A DNA stretch of 48,322 nt from an uncultured Flavobacteriaceae bacterium (GCA_947486785.1 CANKUU010000025.1:1-48322); one strand, 5' to 3'. Shown: positions 7,166-17,782, numbered from the stretch's first letter. Program-made: numbers and translations. The notes: generated from the letters alone by a model not told the origin.

Positions 7166-8098
7166 TTACGATTTAATCTTACGAAGATACATATTTGCCT
7201 TGATCGAATTATCAATACTTGTATAAGCTTGTGCTAATTCGTTATAAATTTTATTGCCTAAATTAGTATCATCTATCAAATAATCTAGTGCAGCTTCAAG
7301 AATTTCTATTGCCTTTTTAGGCTTGCCTGTTTTATTTAAAGCATAACCTTGCGCAAAATAAAAATAAGGTTGCGATGGGTAACTATCAAGTGCTTGGTCT
7401 GCAACTTGTTTTAGCTTTGTAAAATTATTTGAATTTATAAGCTTATCAATATGCACCTTGTATTTCTGAATCGGGTTTTCTACCAATTTTGGTTTGGTAG
7501 CTTCGTTTGAGCTTTCGATCTTTTCTCTGCTCTTTTCTACAGAATTTTTAATTTTCGACTCTATTTTTATTAAAAATGCAGATTTATGTAGCGTTTTTAA
7601 AAGTTTTAATGCTTTTTGATAATTTCTTTTGTTGTAATACACCACTACCAAATTTTCTAGTAGTTTAGAATTATCTTTTAGGCCCTCAAGATTTAGCTCC
7701 TCAAAATTGCGCCCTTGTTTTTCTAGTACCCCTATCAAAGTACTCAAATACCAGATGTTGTCTGGTGCCGCTTTTAACGCTGTAATTGCATACTCTTGCG
7801 CGAGCAAATAAGACCTATTTAAGGTGTAAATTTTTGCTAATTCGTGATCTACTACTACGTTCTTAGGATCTAACTTTTTACAAGCTAAAAAGGCATTTAG
7901 TGCTCTGTCATAATTTTCAATTCCTTTTTGCTTTAGTGCTTCAAAAAAAAATTCTTGAAAATCATCTGTATACTGTTCTAGAAAAACCGCTGCACTTTTT
8001 TCAACATTAATATCTAGTTCTTTCTCTTGAGCAGAAAGCTCGTATCTTATACCTAAAAATACGATTAAAAAAACCCAAACTGCGCTTTGCCTTGCCAT
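7166..8098 (-). CDS. Tetratricopeptide repeat protein, exported
   Basis: The 310-residue product has a signal peptide (hydrophobic to about residue 23, ending LSAQE). It has TPR helices at about residues 53-150 (DYFFEALKQKG-type pairs, AREYAITALKAAPDN-like) and again at about 240-305 (PYFYFAQGYALNKTGKPKKA). TPR arrays are protein-protein scaffolds; no enzyme domain is visible. It is in the middle of the envelope operon, so it may scaffold peptidoglycan or lipoprotein assembly in the periplasm. The product between the arrays is lysine-rich and low complexity. Confidence 0.75.
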   Translation of the reverse strand: MARQSAVWVFLIVFLGIRYELSAQEKELDINVEKSAAVFLEQYTDDFQEFFFEALKQKGIENYDRALNAFLACKKLDPKNVVVDHELAKIYTLNRSYLLAQEYAITALKAAPDNIWYLSTLIGVLEKQGRNFEELNLEGLKDNSKLLENLVVVYYNKRNYQKALKLLKTLHKSAFLIKIESKIKNSVEKSREKIESSNEATKPKLVENPIQKYKVHIDKLINSNNFTKLKQVADQALDSYPSQPYFYFAQGYALNKTGKPKKAIEILEAALDYLIDDTNLGNKIYNELAQAYTSIDNSIKANMYLRKIKS

Positions 8099-8221
8099 TA
8101 CCCTACCTAAATAAATCTTATCAATCAGATGTTTAATTTTTGAAAATTACAGCATTTTTAGCTTATTCAAAATGATTAAACTACAAAATTAGCAGCATTA
8201 AAACATATACGAGCTAAAGAA

Positions 8222-9238
8222 CTATTCTAACACGGTATAATCTCCGATACTTATGGTTTTAAAATTTCCATCATAAACTACATGATTACCTACCATGGCC
8301 TTATCTAATGAAGCATTTAAAATTTTAGAATGTGTTTGTATTAAACTATTCTTAATGGTTGAGTTTACAACCGTTGTATGGTTACCTATAGACACATAAG
8401 GCCCAATGGTAGTATCTTTTAAGACCACATTATCTCCTATAAAACAGGGTTCAATAATATTTGCATTTTCTAAATGTAGGTCATTTGAGATTAAGCTTTC
8501 GCCATCTTTTTCTAAAAAGCCTAACATTCGCATATTGGTTTCAAGAGTAACTGCTTTATTTCCACAATCCATCCATTCATTTACCTTGCCAGGAACAAAC
8601 TTCTTACCTTTCGCCATCATTTGTTTGATACCGTCATTTATCTGGTATTCACCACCGTTTATAATTTTGTTATCTAAAACCAACTGAAGCTCGTTCTTTA
8701 AATCTGCTACATTTTTAAAATAGTAAATTCCAATTACTGCTAAGTCAGATACAAACTGTTGTGGTTTTTCAACTAATTCTACAATTTCTTTTTTGTCGTT
8801 TAATTTTACCACCCCGTAGGCTTCTGGTTGATCGACTTGCTTTACCCAAATAACACTATCTGCAGACTTATCTAAATCAAAATCGGCACGTATTAGCGTA
8901 TCTGCATAGGCAATAACCGCAGGGCCACTTAAAGACTCTTTAGCACACATGATAGCATGGCCTGTACCCAATGGCTCATCTTGCCGATAAATAGATGCTT
9001 TTGCGCCTAAACCTTCCGCTAGTGCTTTTAAGCTTGCTACTACTTCGTCTCCAAAAAATGCAGGATCGCCTAAAACGAAAGCTACTTCTTCAATAGGTTC
9101 GCCTAGCACTTTTGCAATATCGCTCACCAAACGGTGAACAATGGGCTTACCTGCAACAGGAATTAAAGGTTTAGGTACTGTTAAAGTATGCGGACGCAAT
9201 CGTGAACCTCGCCCGGCCATAGGAACAATAATTTTCAT
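8222..9238 (-). CDS. Sugar-phosphate nucleotidyltransferase with left-handed beta-helix tail
   Basis: The 338-residue enzyme has the NTP-transferase fold. The nucleotide loop AGRGSRLRPHT is at residues 8-18, followed by PKPLIPVAGKP (22-32) and the metal aspartate in YADTLI (Asp113). After about residue 245 comes a hexapeptide-repeat beta-helix (NANIIEPCFIGDNVVLKDTTIG). Such enzymes make NDP-sugars from sugar-1-phosphates; the base and the sugar cannot be told here (glucose-1-phosphate and dTTP or UTP are the usual guess). It lies between dut and the TPR gene, next to a flippase, which fits nucleotide-sugar supply for envelope glycans. Confidence 0.85.
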   Translation of the reverse strand: MKIIVPMAGRGSRLRPHTLTVPKPLIPVAGKPIVHRLVSDIAKVLGEPIEEVAFVLGDPAFFGDEVVASLKALAEGLGAKASIYRQDEPLGTGHAIMCAKESLSGPAVIAYADTLIRADFDLDKSADSVIWVKQVDQPEAYGVVKLNDKKEIVELVEKPQQFVSDLAVIGIYYFKNVADLKNELQLVLDNKIINGGEYQINDGIKQMMAKGKKFVPGKVNEWMDCGNKAVTLETNMRMLGFLEKDGESLISNDLHLENANIIEPCFIGDNVVLKDTTIGPYVSIGNHTTVVNSTIKNSLIQTHSKILNASLDKAMVGNHVVYDGNFKTISIGDYTVLE

Positions 9239-9326
9239 AATTTGATTTTCAGTTAATTCATTCTCTATGCTAACGCATGTTTCACATTACCATTGTTAAA
9301 CCTTGGTATGTATTTACTAACAATTC

Positions 9327-9761
9327 TTATTTTACACCTGTGCTGCCAAAGCCACCTTCTCCTCTTTTAGTATCTGACAATACTGTAACTTCTTGCCATT
9401 CAGCACGTTCATGCTTAGCAATTACTAACTGAGCAATGCGCTCACCATTGGTTATAGTAAATGGCTCATTTGACAAATTGACTAAAATTACACCAATCTC
9501 ACCTCTATAATCAGCATCAATAGTACCTGGTGCATTTAAAACCGTAATACCATTTTTAGCAGCAAGACCACTTCTTGGGCGCACTTGTGCTTCAAAACCA
9601 ACAGGAAGCTCAAAAAATAATCCTGTTTTTATAATGGCCCTTTGCAAAGGTGCTAAGGTAACCGATTCTGTGAGATTCGCTCTTAAATCCATTCCAGCCG
9701 AGGCTAAAGTTTCATAATGTGGTAATTGATGTGCCGATTTGTTAATGATTTTTATCGTCAT
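9327..9761 (-). CDS. dut: dUTP diphosphatase
   Basis: The enzyme hydrolyses dUTP to dUMP and pyrophosphate, which keeps uracil out of DNA and supplies dTMP synthesis. All five trimeric-dUTPase motifs are present in the 144-residue product: AGMDLRA (22-28), RPRSGLA (61-67), [13 protein letters not shown] (79-91), GERIAQLV (106-113) and the C-terminal [10 protein letters not shown] arm (133-142). Length is normal. It is sandwiched between the flippase and the sugar nucleotidyltransferase genes. This is a conserved order in flavobacteria that I know, but it has no obvious biochemical logic. Confidence 0.96.
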   Translation of the reverse strand: MTIKIINKSAHQLPHYETLASAGMDLRANLTESVTLAPLQRAIIKTGLFFELPVGFEAQVRPRSGLAAKNGITVLNAPGTIDADYRGEIGVILVNLSNEPFTITNGERIAQLVIAKHERAEWQEVTVLSDTKRGEGGFGSTGVK

Positions 9762-9929
9762 TTTCTTTTGATTTTTTAAAGCTTAAAAATATGCTTAAAT
9801 GCGTTATAAATATATTAGAATTTTACCGCTCGTAATTCGCTAGCGCTTATCTATTTATCATTAGCCTATTACAACCACAAATGTTCTAATAAGGCGCTAC
9901 AACATATATTAGCTGGTTAAAAATATGCC

Positions 9930-11390
9930 CTACTTCTTTAAAAATATTTGTCTGAGTTTATCATTTTCAAGTTTGTATACTAAGGCTAAAAATAAAAGTA
10001 ATAAAGGAATTCCTACATAAAGGTTACGGTTAAAACCATAAAACGAAATGGCAGAAAAGAGGATAGATACTCCTAAATAAAATAATATTTTTCTAAAATT
10101 ATAAGGTATAGGGTATCTTGATTTACCTAGATAATAAGATAATACCATCATGGTACCATAGGCCATTAAGGTTGCTATAGCAGAAGCCATGTATCCTATT
10201 ACAGGAATAAACATATAATTAATACCGATAGTTATAATAGCGCCAATACTAGATATTAAGGCGCCGTAGCGAGTTTTATCGGTCACCTTATACCAAACCG
10301 ATAAATTGTGATAGATACCTAAGAAAAAACTGGCAAGCACAATAATAGGAACAATAGACATAGCCTTCCAATACGATTCGTTGGGCACAAAAAGAAGCTT
10401 TAAAACATCTGCAAAAACAATAACTGCTAATAAAATAATACTACCAATTATTATAAAGTAATTGGTAATTTGAGCATAAGCCTTTTGTGGGTTTTTAGTT
10501 GAAGAATGGCTAAAGAAAAACGGTTCTATTCCCATTCTAAAAGCGGTAGCAAAAAGGGTCATAAACACGCCTAATTTATAGCAAGCAGAGTACATGCCCG
10601 TTTGGCTCTCTGCAATATCTGGTGGTAATAAGCGATCAATTAAAATTTTATCTAATACCTCATTGATAGAAAACGCTATTCCTGCAATTAACACAGGCAA
10701 TGCGTAGATCATCATTTTCTTCCACACTATTTTGTCAAAAACATAAGAACTAATCAGATATGGCTTTAGTACTAAGAGTAACGTAACCGCACTAGCAATT
10801 AAATTAGCTATTATGATATAAGAAATTTGAAAATCTGTAATATACATCCAAGACAAAAAAGACGTTGGATTGTCTTTAATGATGTCGGGCAGTACGATTA
10901 AGAAAAATACGGTAAGCCCAAAATTTATTAGCACATTTAAGGTTTTTACCAAGGCGTATCGTTTAGGCTTTTCTTTTGCTCTAAGCCATGCAAAAGGTAT
11001 AATTGCCAATGCATCAAGCATTAAAATAATGATGATATAAGAGACGTACTTTAATTCTACATCAATTAAAACAGCAAAAGAATCTTTAAAAATTAATGCA
11101 AAAAAGGCAAAAGTTAATGAACTAACTAGCAAGGTTAGTAATGAGGTTGATATAACCCTATCTTTATTTTGCTCTTTGTTATAAAATCTAAAGAAAGCGG
11201 TTTCCATACCGTAAGCCAATACCACGTTCATTATAGCAAAATAAGCGAATATAACCGCCAAATTACCATAAACATGGGGTTCCATGGCACTTGTATGCAC
11301 CCGAACAAGAAAGAACGATATCATCCGCGGTAAAACCGTAGCTAGGCCATAAATCGCAGTTTGTTTAAAAAGTTTTTTAAGCGGATTCAA
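9930..11390 (-). CDS. Polysaccharide flippase (MOP superfamily, PST/Wzx-like)
   Basis: The 486-residue protein is predicted to have 12-14 membrane segments. The N-terminus KQTAIYGLATVLPRMISFFL is typical of O-antigen or polysaccharide exporters of the MOP superfamily, and the whole has normal family length. It would flip an undecaprenyl-linked oligosaccharide, or lipid II-like substrate, across the inner membrane. The exact substrate is unknown. It is the first gene of the envelope run toward dut and the nucleotidyltransferase. A gap of 168 bp separates it from dut. Confidence 0.85.
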   Translation of the reverse strand: MNPLKKLFKQTAIYGLATVLPRMISFFLVRVHTSAMEPHVYGNLAVIFAYFAIMNVVLAYGMETAFFRFYNKEQNKDRVISTSLLTLLVSSLTFAFFALIFKDSFAVLIDVELKYVSYIIIILMLDALAIIPFAWLRAKEKPKRYALVKTLNVLINFGLTVFFLIVLPDIIKDNPTSFLSWMYITDFQISYIIIANLIASAVTLLLVLKPYLISSYVFDKIVWKKMMIYALPVLIAGIAFSINEVLDKILIDRLLPPDIAESQTGMYSACYKLGVFMTLFATAFRMGIEPFFFSHSSTKNPQKAYAQITNYFIIIGSIILLAVIVFADVLKLLFVPNESYWKAMSIVPIIVLASFFLGIYHNLSVWYKVTDKTRYGALISSIGAIITIGINYMFIPVIGYMASAIATLMAYGTMMVLSYYLGKSRYPIPYNFRKILFYLGVSILFSAISFYGFNRNLYVGIPLLLLFLALVYKLENDKLRQIFLKK

Positions 11391-11442
11391 TAGTGTGACG
11401 GTTAAGTATCAAAATTAGACATTTAAAGCCTTACAACAAATT

Positions 11443-12684
11443 TTAGTTCTTAATGCTCGCTAACGACGGGTCATCAAGTTTCATTCGCTTCATTGCCAAT
11501 ATCGCAAATATAAAAGCTATCAATAAAAATACCGCTGCTAAAGCATACGGCGCACCCGGAAAGTAAATATTGGTTTCGGGACGAATAAAATAATAAAACA
11601 CAGAGGAAAATACTAATTGCCCTACAATAGCGGTTACGCTCACTAGACCCGTTATTGCCCCTTGTAAATTACCCTGTTCTTTTTCTGATACCTGGTTTGA
11701 AATTACCCCTTGTACCGTTGGCCCTGCAACACCTCCAAACGCATAGGGTATTAAAAAGGCATACAACATCCAAGGTTCTGATGCCTGTGAGAAAAGAAAC
11801 ATTCCAATAGTCCATAAAAGAAAACCACCTATTATAGTTTTTTTCCTGCCAAAGGCTTTTACGACCTTACCTACTAAAAAACCTTGGGCTATTGCTACTA
11901 GTACGCCTACTATCATAAGAGAAATACCTATTTGTTTGGGGCTCCAATCGTAACGCTCTATACCGTAATAAGACCAAGTAGATGGTAATGCCTGACCGGC
12001 TAAATTTGCCAAGAAAAAGGCGAAAATTAACAAAAGAACTCCTTTGTAATTGCGTAAACTCACCAACGACACCCCCGGAATCATTTTTAAATAATTAATA
12101 GGCCGTCTATTTTCTAAATTTAGTGACTCTGGCACAAAAAAGTAACCGAAAATAAAATTAGCAAAGGTAAGACCTGCTGCAATATAAAAGGGCAAGCGAA
12201 TATCTATCTCGCCAAAGAAACCACCAATACCAGGACCAATAATAAAACCCAAACCGAAAGCAGCACCAATTAAACCAAAATTTTTCGGCTTTTCTTCTTT
12301 AGTGCTAATATCTGAAATATAGGCTGAGGCAACCGTAAAACTAGCACCTGTAATACCTGCCAAAAAACGACCTATAAATAACCATACAATAGTTGGTGCC
12401 CAGGCATGTATTAAATAATCGATACTTAAACCCAAAAGGGCTATCAACAGAATTGGGCGTCGGCCATAGCGATCTGAAATTTCACCCAATACAGGAGAAA
12501 ACAAAAATTGCATTCCTGCAAAAGCAGTAGTTAACCACATTCCGTAAATAACAGCCTCTGCGGTACCTTTGCCTGTTAATTCTATAATTAAATCGGGAAT
12601 TATAGGTAAGATGATACCAATGCCAATTACATCTACTAGAATAGTGATAAAAATAAAAAATAGGGCCTTTTTATTTGCTTTCAT
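11443..12684 (-). CDS. MFS transporter, TetA/TCR-like
   Basis: The product (413 residues from the ATG at 12684) has 12 predicted membrane segments and the MFS signature GEISDRYGRRPILL between helices 2 and 3. It also has the helix-1 sequence FIFITILVDVIGIGIILP, which is typical of the TetA-type drug:H+ antiporter group. A longer start at 12723 adds a 13-residue extension out of character with the family. In Bacteroidota such proteins are general efflux pumps; tetracycline export is not implied. It is 100 bp after atpG on the same strand and may share read-through. Confidence 0.85.
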   Translation of the reverse strand: MKANKKALFFIFITILVDVIGIGIILPIIPDLIIELTGKGTAEAVIYGMWLTTAFAGMQFLFSPVLGEISDRYGRRPILLIALLGLSIDYLIHAWAPTIVWLFIGRFLAGITGASFTVASAYISDISTKEEKPKNFGLIGAAFGLGFIIGPGIGGFFGEIDIRLPFYIAAGLTFANFIFGYFFVPESLNLENRRPINYLKMIPGVSLVSLRNYKGVLLLIFAFFLANLAGQALPSTWSYYGIERYDWSPKQIGISLMIVGVLVAIAQGFLVGKVVKAFGRKKTIIGGFLLWTIGMFLFSQASEPWMLYAFLIPYAFGGVAGPTVQGVISNQVSEKEQGNLQGAITGLVSVTAIVGQLVFSSVFYYFIRPETNIYFPGAPYALAAVFLLIAFIFAILAMKRMKLDDPSLASIKN

Positions 12685-12783
12685 AGGCTTGGCTAAAACT
12701 GATAACAAAAATAAACCCCACATTGCTGTGAGGTTATATTGATAGTAGTACCGAAATTAAAATCTACTTAAGTTCTTGTACTG

Positions 12784-13644
12784 TTAATTATTTAAAGCCT
12801 CAGCGCCCCCTACAATTTCGAGAATTTCGTTTGTAATAGCAGCTTGTCTCGCTTTATTGTAACTCAATTTCAATTGATCTCTAAGGTCGGTTGCATTATC
12901 TGTTGCCTTATGCATTGCGGTCATACGCGCCCCATGCTCACTCGCAAATGAATCACGTATACCTTTATAAAGCTGTGTTTTTAATGACTTTGGAATCAGT
13001 TGCTCAATAATTTCAACTTTTGAAGGCTCAAAAATATAGTCTGTATTAGAAACCTCAGCCCCAGCCATAGGTACAATAGGTAAAAACTGTTCTGTTATTA
13101 CGATTTGTGTAGCCGCATTCTTAAATTTATTATAAACGATATCAATACGATCATAATCACCAGATGTAAATTTTTCCATTAAGTCTTCGGCAATTACCGC
13201 GGCTTTGTCAAAATTTAAATCTTCATATAAAGAACTGTGGTTTGCTAGTACATTAGATTTTTTAGAAAGAAAATCATTGGCTTTTTTACCAATAGCAATA
13301 AAATCTACTTGCTTACCCGAATAGGTATCTTCTAATAATACCGTACATTGTTTTAATATGTTCGAGTTAAAAGCTCCTGCAAGACCTCTATTCGAAGTAA
13401 TTGCCACTACTAAAACCTTATTAACTTCGCGGTTATCAGAATATTTACTACCCGAATCGCCATCTAAACTAGCACTAAGACTTTGCAACAATTCAGTAAG
13501 TTTATCTGAATAAGGTCGCATCGCAGTAATCGCATCTTGTGCTTTCTTCAACTTTGCTGCAGAAACCATTTTCATGGCACTTGTAATCTGCATCGTAGAA
13601 GATATCGATGAAATTCTATTTCTTATTTCCTTAAGATTTGCCAT
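12784..13644 (-). CDS. atpG: F1Fo ATP synthase subunit gamma
   Basis: The central rotor stalk of F1 is identified by its long N-terminal helix (ANLKEIRNRISSISSTMQIT, then SAMKMVSAAKLKKAQ) and the matching C-terminal helix (ARMTAMHKATDNATDLRDQL). The central Rossmann-like domain lies between them. At 286 residues it is of normal length. It is the last atp gene in this operon, 19 bp after atpA. The beta and epsilon genes do not follow; an MFS gene does. Confidence 0.97.
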   Translation of the reverse strand: MANLKEIRNRISSISSTMQITSAMKMVSAAKLKKAQDAITAMRPYSDKLTELLQSLSASLDGDSGSKYSDNREVNKVLVVAITSNRGLAGAFNSNILKQCTVLLEDTYSGKQVDFIAIGKKANDFLSKKSNVLANHSSLYEDLNFDKAAVIAEDLMEKFTSGDYDRIDIVYNKFKNAATQIVITEQFLPIVPMAGAEVSNTDYIFEPSKVEIIEQLIPKSLKTQLYKGIRDSFASEHGARMTAMHKATDNATDLRDQLKLSYNKARQAAITNEILEIVGGAEALNN

Positions 13645-13663
13645 CCTTTGTACTTATTACTTA

Positions 13664-15244
13664 TTAAGCTACGTACTTGCCAGATAAATCCTTTGCAACT
13701 GTTGTTAAAACATCAATTACTTCATCTGTTAATTTACCCGACTTTAATGTGTCTAAAATACCTCTGTGCTTTGCATTTAAGAATTCGATAAAATCTGTTT
13801 CAAACTCTTTTACTTTATCTACAGGAACATCTTTTAACAAATTCTTAGATCCCGCATAGATAATTGCTACTTGATCTTCAACCGTAAAAGGATCGTTTTG
13901 TGCTTGTTTTAAAATCTCCACGTTACGGCGTCCTTTCTCAATTACATTTAAGGTTGCAGCATCTAAATCAGAACCAAATTTTGCGAAGGCTTCAAGTTCT
14001 CTAAACTGTGCTTGATCTAATTTTAAAGTACCTGCTACTTTTTTCATAGACTTAATTTGAGCATTACCACCCACACGAGATACCGAAATACCTACGTTAA
14101 TCGCTGGTCTAACCCCTTGGTTAAATAAATCTTGCTCTAAGAAAATCTGCCCGTCTGTAATAGAAATTACGTTGGTTGGAATATAAGCCGAAACATCACC
14201 CGCTTGGGTTTCAATGATAGGTAATGCTGTTAAGGAACCACCCCCTTTAACCAAAGGTTTCAATGAATCTGGAAGATCATTCATACCTTTCGCTAAGTCG
14301 TCATCATTTATCACTTTTGCAGAACGCTCTAATAAACGAGAATGTAGGTAAAAAACATCACCTGGGTAGGCTTCACGTCCTGGAGGTCTTCTTAATAAAA
14401 GGGATACTTCACGGTATGCAACTGCTTGTTTAGATAAATCATCGTATATAATTAACGCTGGACGACCAGTATCTCTAAAATATTCGCCAATTGCGGCACC
14501 TGCCATTGGAGCATAAACCTGCATTGGTGCAGGGTCAGATGCATTTGCCGCAACAATAGTTGTGTAGGCCATCGCTCCTTTATCTTCTAAAGTTTGAGCA
14601 ATACCCGCAACCGTTGATGCTTTTTGACCTATTGCAACATAGATACAATGTACGGGTACACCTGCATCATAAAATTCTTTTTGATTTAAAATGGTATCAA
14701 TACAAACTGTGGTCTTACCCGTTTGACGGTCACCAATAACCAACTCACGCTGTCCTCTACCTACAGGAATCATCGCATCAATTGCCTTAATACCCGTTTG
14801 CAATGGCTCGGTAACTGGTTCACGATAAATAACCCCTGGTGCTTTACGCTCTAACGGCATTTCGTAAGTATCACCGGATACAGGACCTTTACCATCAATA
14901 GGAATACCTAAAGTATTTACTACACGACCCGTAATTCCTTCACCTACTTTTATAGAAGCAATGGTTTGCGTACGTTTTACAACTGAACCTTCTTTCACAT
15001 CACGTGAAGGGCTCAATAGTACTACACCAACATTATCTTCTTCTAAGTTTAATACGATACCTTTTAGTCCGCCATCAAACTCTACTAATTCGCCGTATTC
15101 AGCATTTGCAAGACCGTATACACGTGCGATACCATCACCTACTTGCAATACTGTGCCTACTTCGTCTAAAGAGGCCGTAGCTTCGAATTCTGATAATTGT
15201 TTCTTTAAAATTGCTGATACTTCAGCGGCTTTTACTCCTGCCAT
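13664..15244 (-). CDS. atpA: F1Fo ATP synthase subunit alpha
   Basis: The non-catalytic nucleotide-binding subunit of F1 is full length at 526 residues. It shows the N-terminal beta barrel, the Walker A GDRQTGKT (171-178), [20 protein letters not shown], and the conserved SRVGGNAQ segment that brings the arginine to the catalytic interface. It forms the alpha3beta3 hexamer with a beta subunit encoded elsewhere. It sits between atpH (61 bp upstream) and atpG (19 bp downstream). Confidence 0.98.
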   Translation of the reverse strand: MAGVKAAEVSAILKKQLSEFEATASLDEVGTVLQVGDGIARVYGLANAEYGELVEFDGGLKGIVLNLEEDNVGVVLLSPSRDVKEGSVVKRTQTIASIKVGEGITGRVVNTLGIPIDGKGPVSGDTYEMPLERKAPGVIYREPVTEPLQTGIKAIDAMIPVGRGQRELVIGDRQTGKTTVCIDTILNQKEFYDAGVPVHCIYVAIGQKASTVAGIAQTLEDKGAMAYTTIVAANASDPAPMQVYAPMAGAAIGEYFRDTGRPALIIYDDLSKQAVAYREVSLLLRRPPGREAYPGDVFYLHSRLLERSAKVINDDDLAKGMNDLPDSLKPLVKGGGSLTALPIIETQAGDVSAYIPTNVISITDGQIFLEQDLFNQGVRPAINVGISVSRVGGNAQIKSMKKVAGTLKLDQAQFRELEAFAKFGSDLDAATLNVIEKGRRNVEILKQAQNDPFTVEDQVAIIYAGSKNLLKDVPVDKVKEFETDFIEFLNAKHRGILDTLKSGKLTDEVIDVLTTVAKDLSGKYVA

Positions 15245-15305
15245 TTTATTTAGATATAAAGACGAAAAGATAAAAGGCGAATCTTTTATCTACTCGTTAT
15301 TGATA

Positions 15306-15845
15306 TTATAGACTACTTGTAAATTCTCTTTTTAAATTGCTTAATTTATTTACGATGCTAGCATCATATTGTAAATCGCCAACACGCAATACGAAACCAC
15401 CTAAAATGCTTTCGTCAATTTTATTTTCAATGCTTACTTTGTTACCTGTCATTTCGGTCACCTTAGCCAAAATCTTCTTTTCTAAGTCTGCTGTTAATGG
15501 CACTGCAGTTGTAACGTGAGCAATATCTTTTCCTTTTAATTTCTCGTTGAGGATCAAATATTTTATAGCTACTTCATTCAGCATTGCAACCCTTTTGTTG
15601 TCTACTAACATAGAAATTGCTCCTTCGGTTTCTTTACTGCATCCCTTAAAAATCGCTAGTAACGCCTCCTTTTTCGCTGCCCCTTTTACAACAGGATTAG
15701 TCAACATTTCGCGAAGTTCAACACTACCAGAAATGGTGCCTACGATATTCTGCATATCCTTTTCTAAGGCTTCAGTAGCTTTATTCTCAACCGCAAGATT
15801 AAGAATTGCTTTTGCGTAACGTAAGGCTGCTCTAGAATTACTCAT
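15306..15845 (-). CDS. atpH: F1Fo ATP synthase subunit delta
   Basis: The peripheral-stalk subunit that ties F1 to the b subunits. The 179-residue product has the OSCP/delta layout: an N-terminal helical bundle (RAALRYAKAILNLAVE) and the conserved C-terminal KVDESILGGFVLRVGD-type motif (here IDESILGGFVLRVGD). It starts 7 bp after atpF ends and precedes atpA, the usual bacterial order. Confidence 0.96.
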   Translation of the reverse strand: MSNSRAALRYAKAILNLAVENKATEALEKDMQNIVGTISGSVELREMLTNPVVKGAAKKEALLAIFKGCSKETEGAISMLVDNKRVAMLNEVAIKYLILNEKLKGKDIAHVTTAVPLTADLEKKILAKVTEMTGNKVSIENKIDESILGGFVLRVGDLQYDASIVNKLSNLKREFTSSL

Positions 15846-15852
15846 TTTGCTC

Positions 15853-16353
15853 TTAGTTCAATTTGATATCTCCTAATAAATCGTCAACCAATTTCAATTG
15901 CTTGTCTTTATTAGAAAGTTGTTCTTTTATTACTTTTTCAGCAATTTCTACTGAAAGGCTAGCTACTTGGCTTTTAATATCAGCAACAGCAGCCTTCTTT
16001 TCGCTTTCGATAGCAGCTTGAGCCTGTTTCATCATCTTATCCCCTTCAACTTTTGCTTGCTCTTTTGAATCAGCAATTAGCTTATCCTTTATCTCACGAG
16101 CTTCTTTCAACATTGCTTCACGTTCCGCTCTAGCTTCTTTTAACAACTTCTCGCTATCGGCAGTAACATTCTGCATTTCTTTTTTAGCTTCCTCCGCAGC
16201 AGCCAAGGCATCTTTAATACCATCTTCACGCTCATTAACAGCACTTAAAATTGGTTTCCATGCAAACTTCCACAATAAGAAAAGCAGAAACCCAAACAAT
16301 AAGGTTTGCCAAAAAAATAATCCAAACGAAAATTCCTCTATTAACTTTTCCAT
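15853..16353 (-). CDS. atpF: F1Fo ATP synthase subunit b
   Basis: The 166-residue product has one N-terminal membrane helix (FSFGLFFWQTLLFGFLLFLL) followed by WKPIL and a long charged, alanine-rich coiled coil to the C-terminus, the layout of the peripheral-stalk b subunit. It lies between the c (90 bp) and delta (7 bp) genes. Only one b gene is present, so a homodimeric stalk is expected. Confidence 0.96.
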   Translation of the reverse strand: MEKLIEEFSFGLFFWQTLLFGFLLFLLWKFAWKPILSAVNEREDGIKDALAAAEEAKKEMQNVTADSEKLLKEARAEREAMLKEAREIKDKLIADSKEQAKVEGDKMMKQAQAAIESEKKAAVADIKSQVASLSVEIAEKVIKEQLSNKDKQLKLVDDLLGDIKLN

Positions 16354-16443
16354 TTCTTTTAAATAAACTTTATGATACTTTTAATTTTTAAAGAAGCAGC
16401 AGCTACAACCAACCGTCATAGCTGTTACTTGTACTGTTTCGAA

Positions 16444-16635
16444 TTATACCGCAAATAATGCAGCAAATCCAATACCTTCAATAAGTGCAGCTGCGATTAA
16501 CATCGCTGTCTGAATCTTACCGTAAGCTTCTGGCTGACGTGCAATCGCGTCCATAGCTGAGCCACCGATTCGACCGATACCCAAACCAACCCCAATTACT
16601 ACTAAACCTGCACCTACCATTAGTGGAATTTCCAT
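16444..16635 (-). CDS. atpE: F1Fo ATP synthase subunit c
   Basis: The 63-residue proteolipid is a two-helix hairpin. The first helix carries a glycine-repeat face (GAGLVVIGVGLGIGRIGG), the polar loop has ARQPEA (32-37), and the ion-binding glutamate is in helix 2 (Glu53, in LIEGIGF). The extra glutamine and serine ligands of Na+-binding rings are not apparent at the usual positions, so proton coupling is more likely. That is an inference. It is 31 bp downstream of atpB. Confidence 0.95.
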   Translation of the reverse strand: MEIPLMVGAGLVVIGVGLGIGRIGGSAMDAIARQPEAYGKIQTAMLIAAALIEGIGFAALFAV

Positions 16636-16666
16636 AATATATATAGTTTAAAAATTAAAAATTCAA

Positions 16667-17782
16667 TTAATGTGCTTCTGCATGGTCATGCTCAACAGCA
16701 GCAAAACCGAAATATAAAGCAGAAAGCATTGTAAATATGTATGCCTGCAATAAAGCAACCAACACCTCAATCAAAGAGATAGCGAACGCCAGACCAAAAG
16801 ACAATGGACTACCCAACCAGCTCTTAAACAAAAACATTAAACCAATCAAACTCATTAGCACAATGTGGCCCGCTTGCATGTTAGCATACAAACGAATCAA
16901 TAACGAAAATGGCTTTATAAACACTCCTAACAATTCAATAGGAACTAAAATAGGATACAAAAACAACTTTCCATACCAAGGTAAAGTATCACCAAGAGGG
17001 TCAAAAATATGCATCCAATAATCTTTAGTACCCGTTAAATTAGTAAACAGGAAAGTAAGCAATGCCAAAGCAAAAGTAATAGCAATATTACCTGTTACAT
17101 TAACTCCTAATGGGGTTAAACCAAAAATATTCAAAAACCATATAAAGAAAAAGATAGACAACAAATACGGCATGTATCTTTTGTACTTCTTCTCTCCGAT
17201 ATTTGGGCGAGCAATATCATCTCTAATATAAAGCACTATTGGCTCAAAGAAACGACCAACCCCCGTTGGTATTCCGCCATTCTTAGCATATGATTTTGCC
17301 AAACCACTAAACAAGAAAAACATTAAAAGACAAGTAATAAAAATCATTACCACACTTTTGGTGATTGAAAAATCAATCGGCTTTGCATTTGACGGGTGAT
17401 GTTCTTCATCATAATCTATGTGTCCTTCTGCATTCGTCTTATAAATTTTACCATGGTACAATTTATAATAATTACCATCAACCTCAGCAACCTCTTCTCC
17501 ATGATGAAATTTAGAAGAAGAAAACACCTTTAAACCATCATCCCATAAGATTACAGGCAACGGAAAACCAACATAAACATGCTCATGCGCATCATTTGTA
17601 TAGGAGAATAATGAAAAATCATGAGAATCTTTAAGGTGGTGTTGAATATACTCCTTTATCTCTGTTTTAAGGTCTTTTCCAGACTCGTCAGAAGGCTCGT
17701 TTTCTTTCGCAAAAGAGTTAGCACTCAAAAGCAACGTTATCGCTAAAAGAAATCTTGTAAAGTTTATGCTCATAATTTCCAA
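16667..17782 (-). CDS. atpB: F1Fo ATP synthase subunit a, with exported N-terminal extension
   Basis: The proton-channel subunit of Fo. The C-terminal two thirds carry the membrane helices and the essential arginine in IRLYANMQAGH (Arg297). The first 25 residues look like a signal sequence. About 110 residues follow before the first core helix (near 142), rich in His, Asp and Glu (QHHLKDSHDF, AHEHVY, DEEHHPS). This makes the protein longer than the roughly 270 residues of E. coli; such extensions are known in Bacteroidota. The start could also be the ATG three codons later. Two small membrane genes lie upstream. Confidence 0.95.
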   Translation of the reverse strand: MEIMSINFTRFLLAITLLLSANSFAKENEPSDESGKDLKTEIKEYIQHHLKDSHDFSLFSYTNDAHEHVYVGFPLPVILWDDGLKVFSSSKFHHGEEVAEVDGNYYKLYHGKIYKTNAEGHIDYDEEHHPSNAKPIDFSITKSVVMIFITCLLMFFLFSGLAKSYAKNGGIPTGVGRFFEPIVLYIRDDIARPNIGEKKYKRYMPYLLSIFFFIWFLNIFGLTPLGVNVTGNIAITFALALLTFLFTNLTGTKDYWMHIFDPLGDTLPWYGKLFLYPILVPIELLGVFIKPFSLLIRLYANMQAGHIVLMSLIGLMFLFKSWLGSPLSFGLAFAISLIEVLVALLQAYIFTMLSALYFGFAAVEHDHAEAH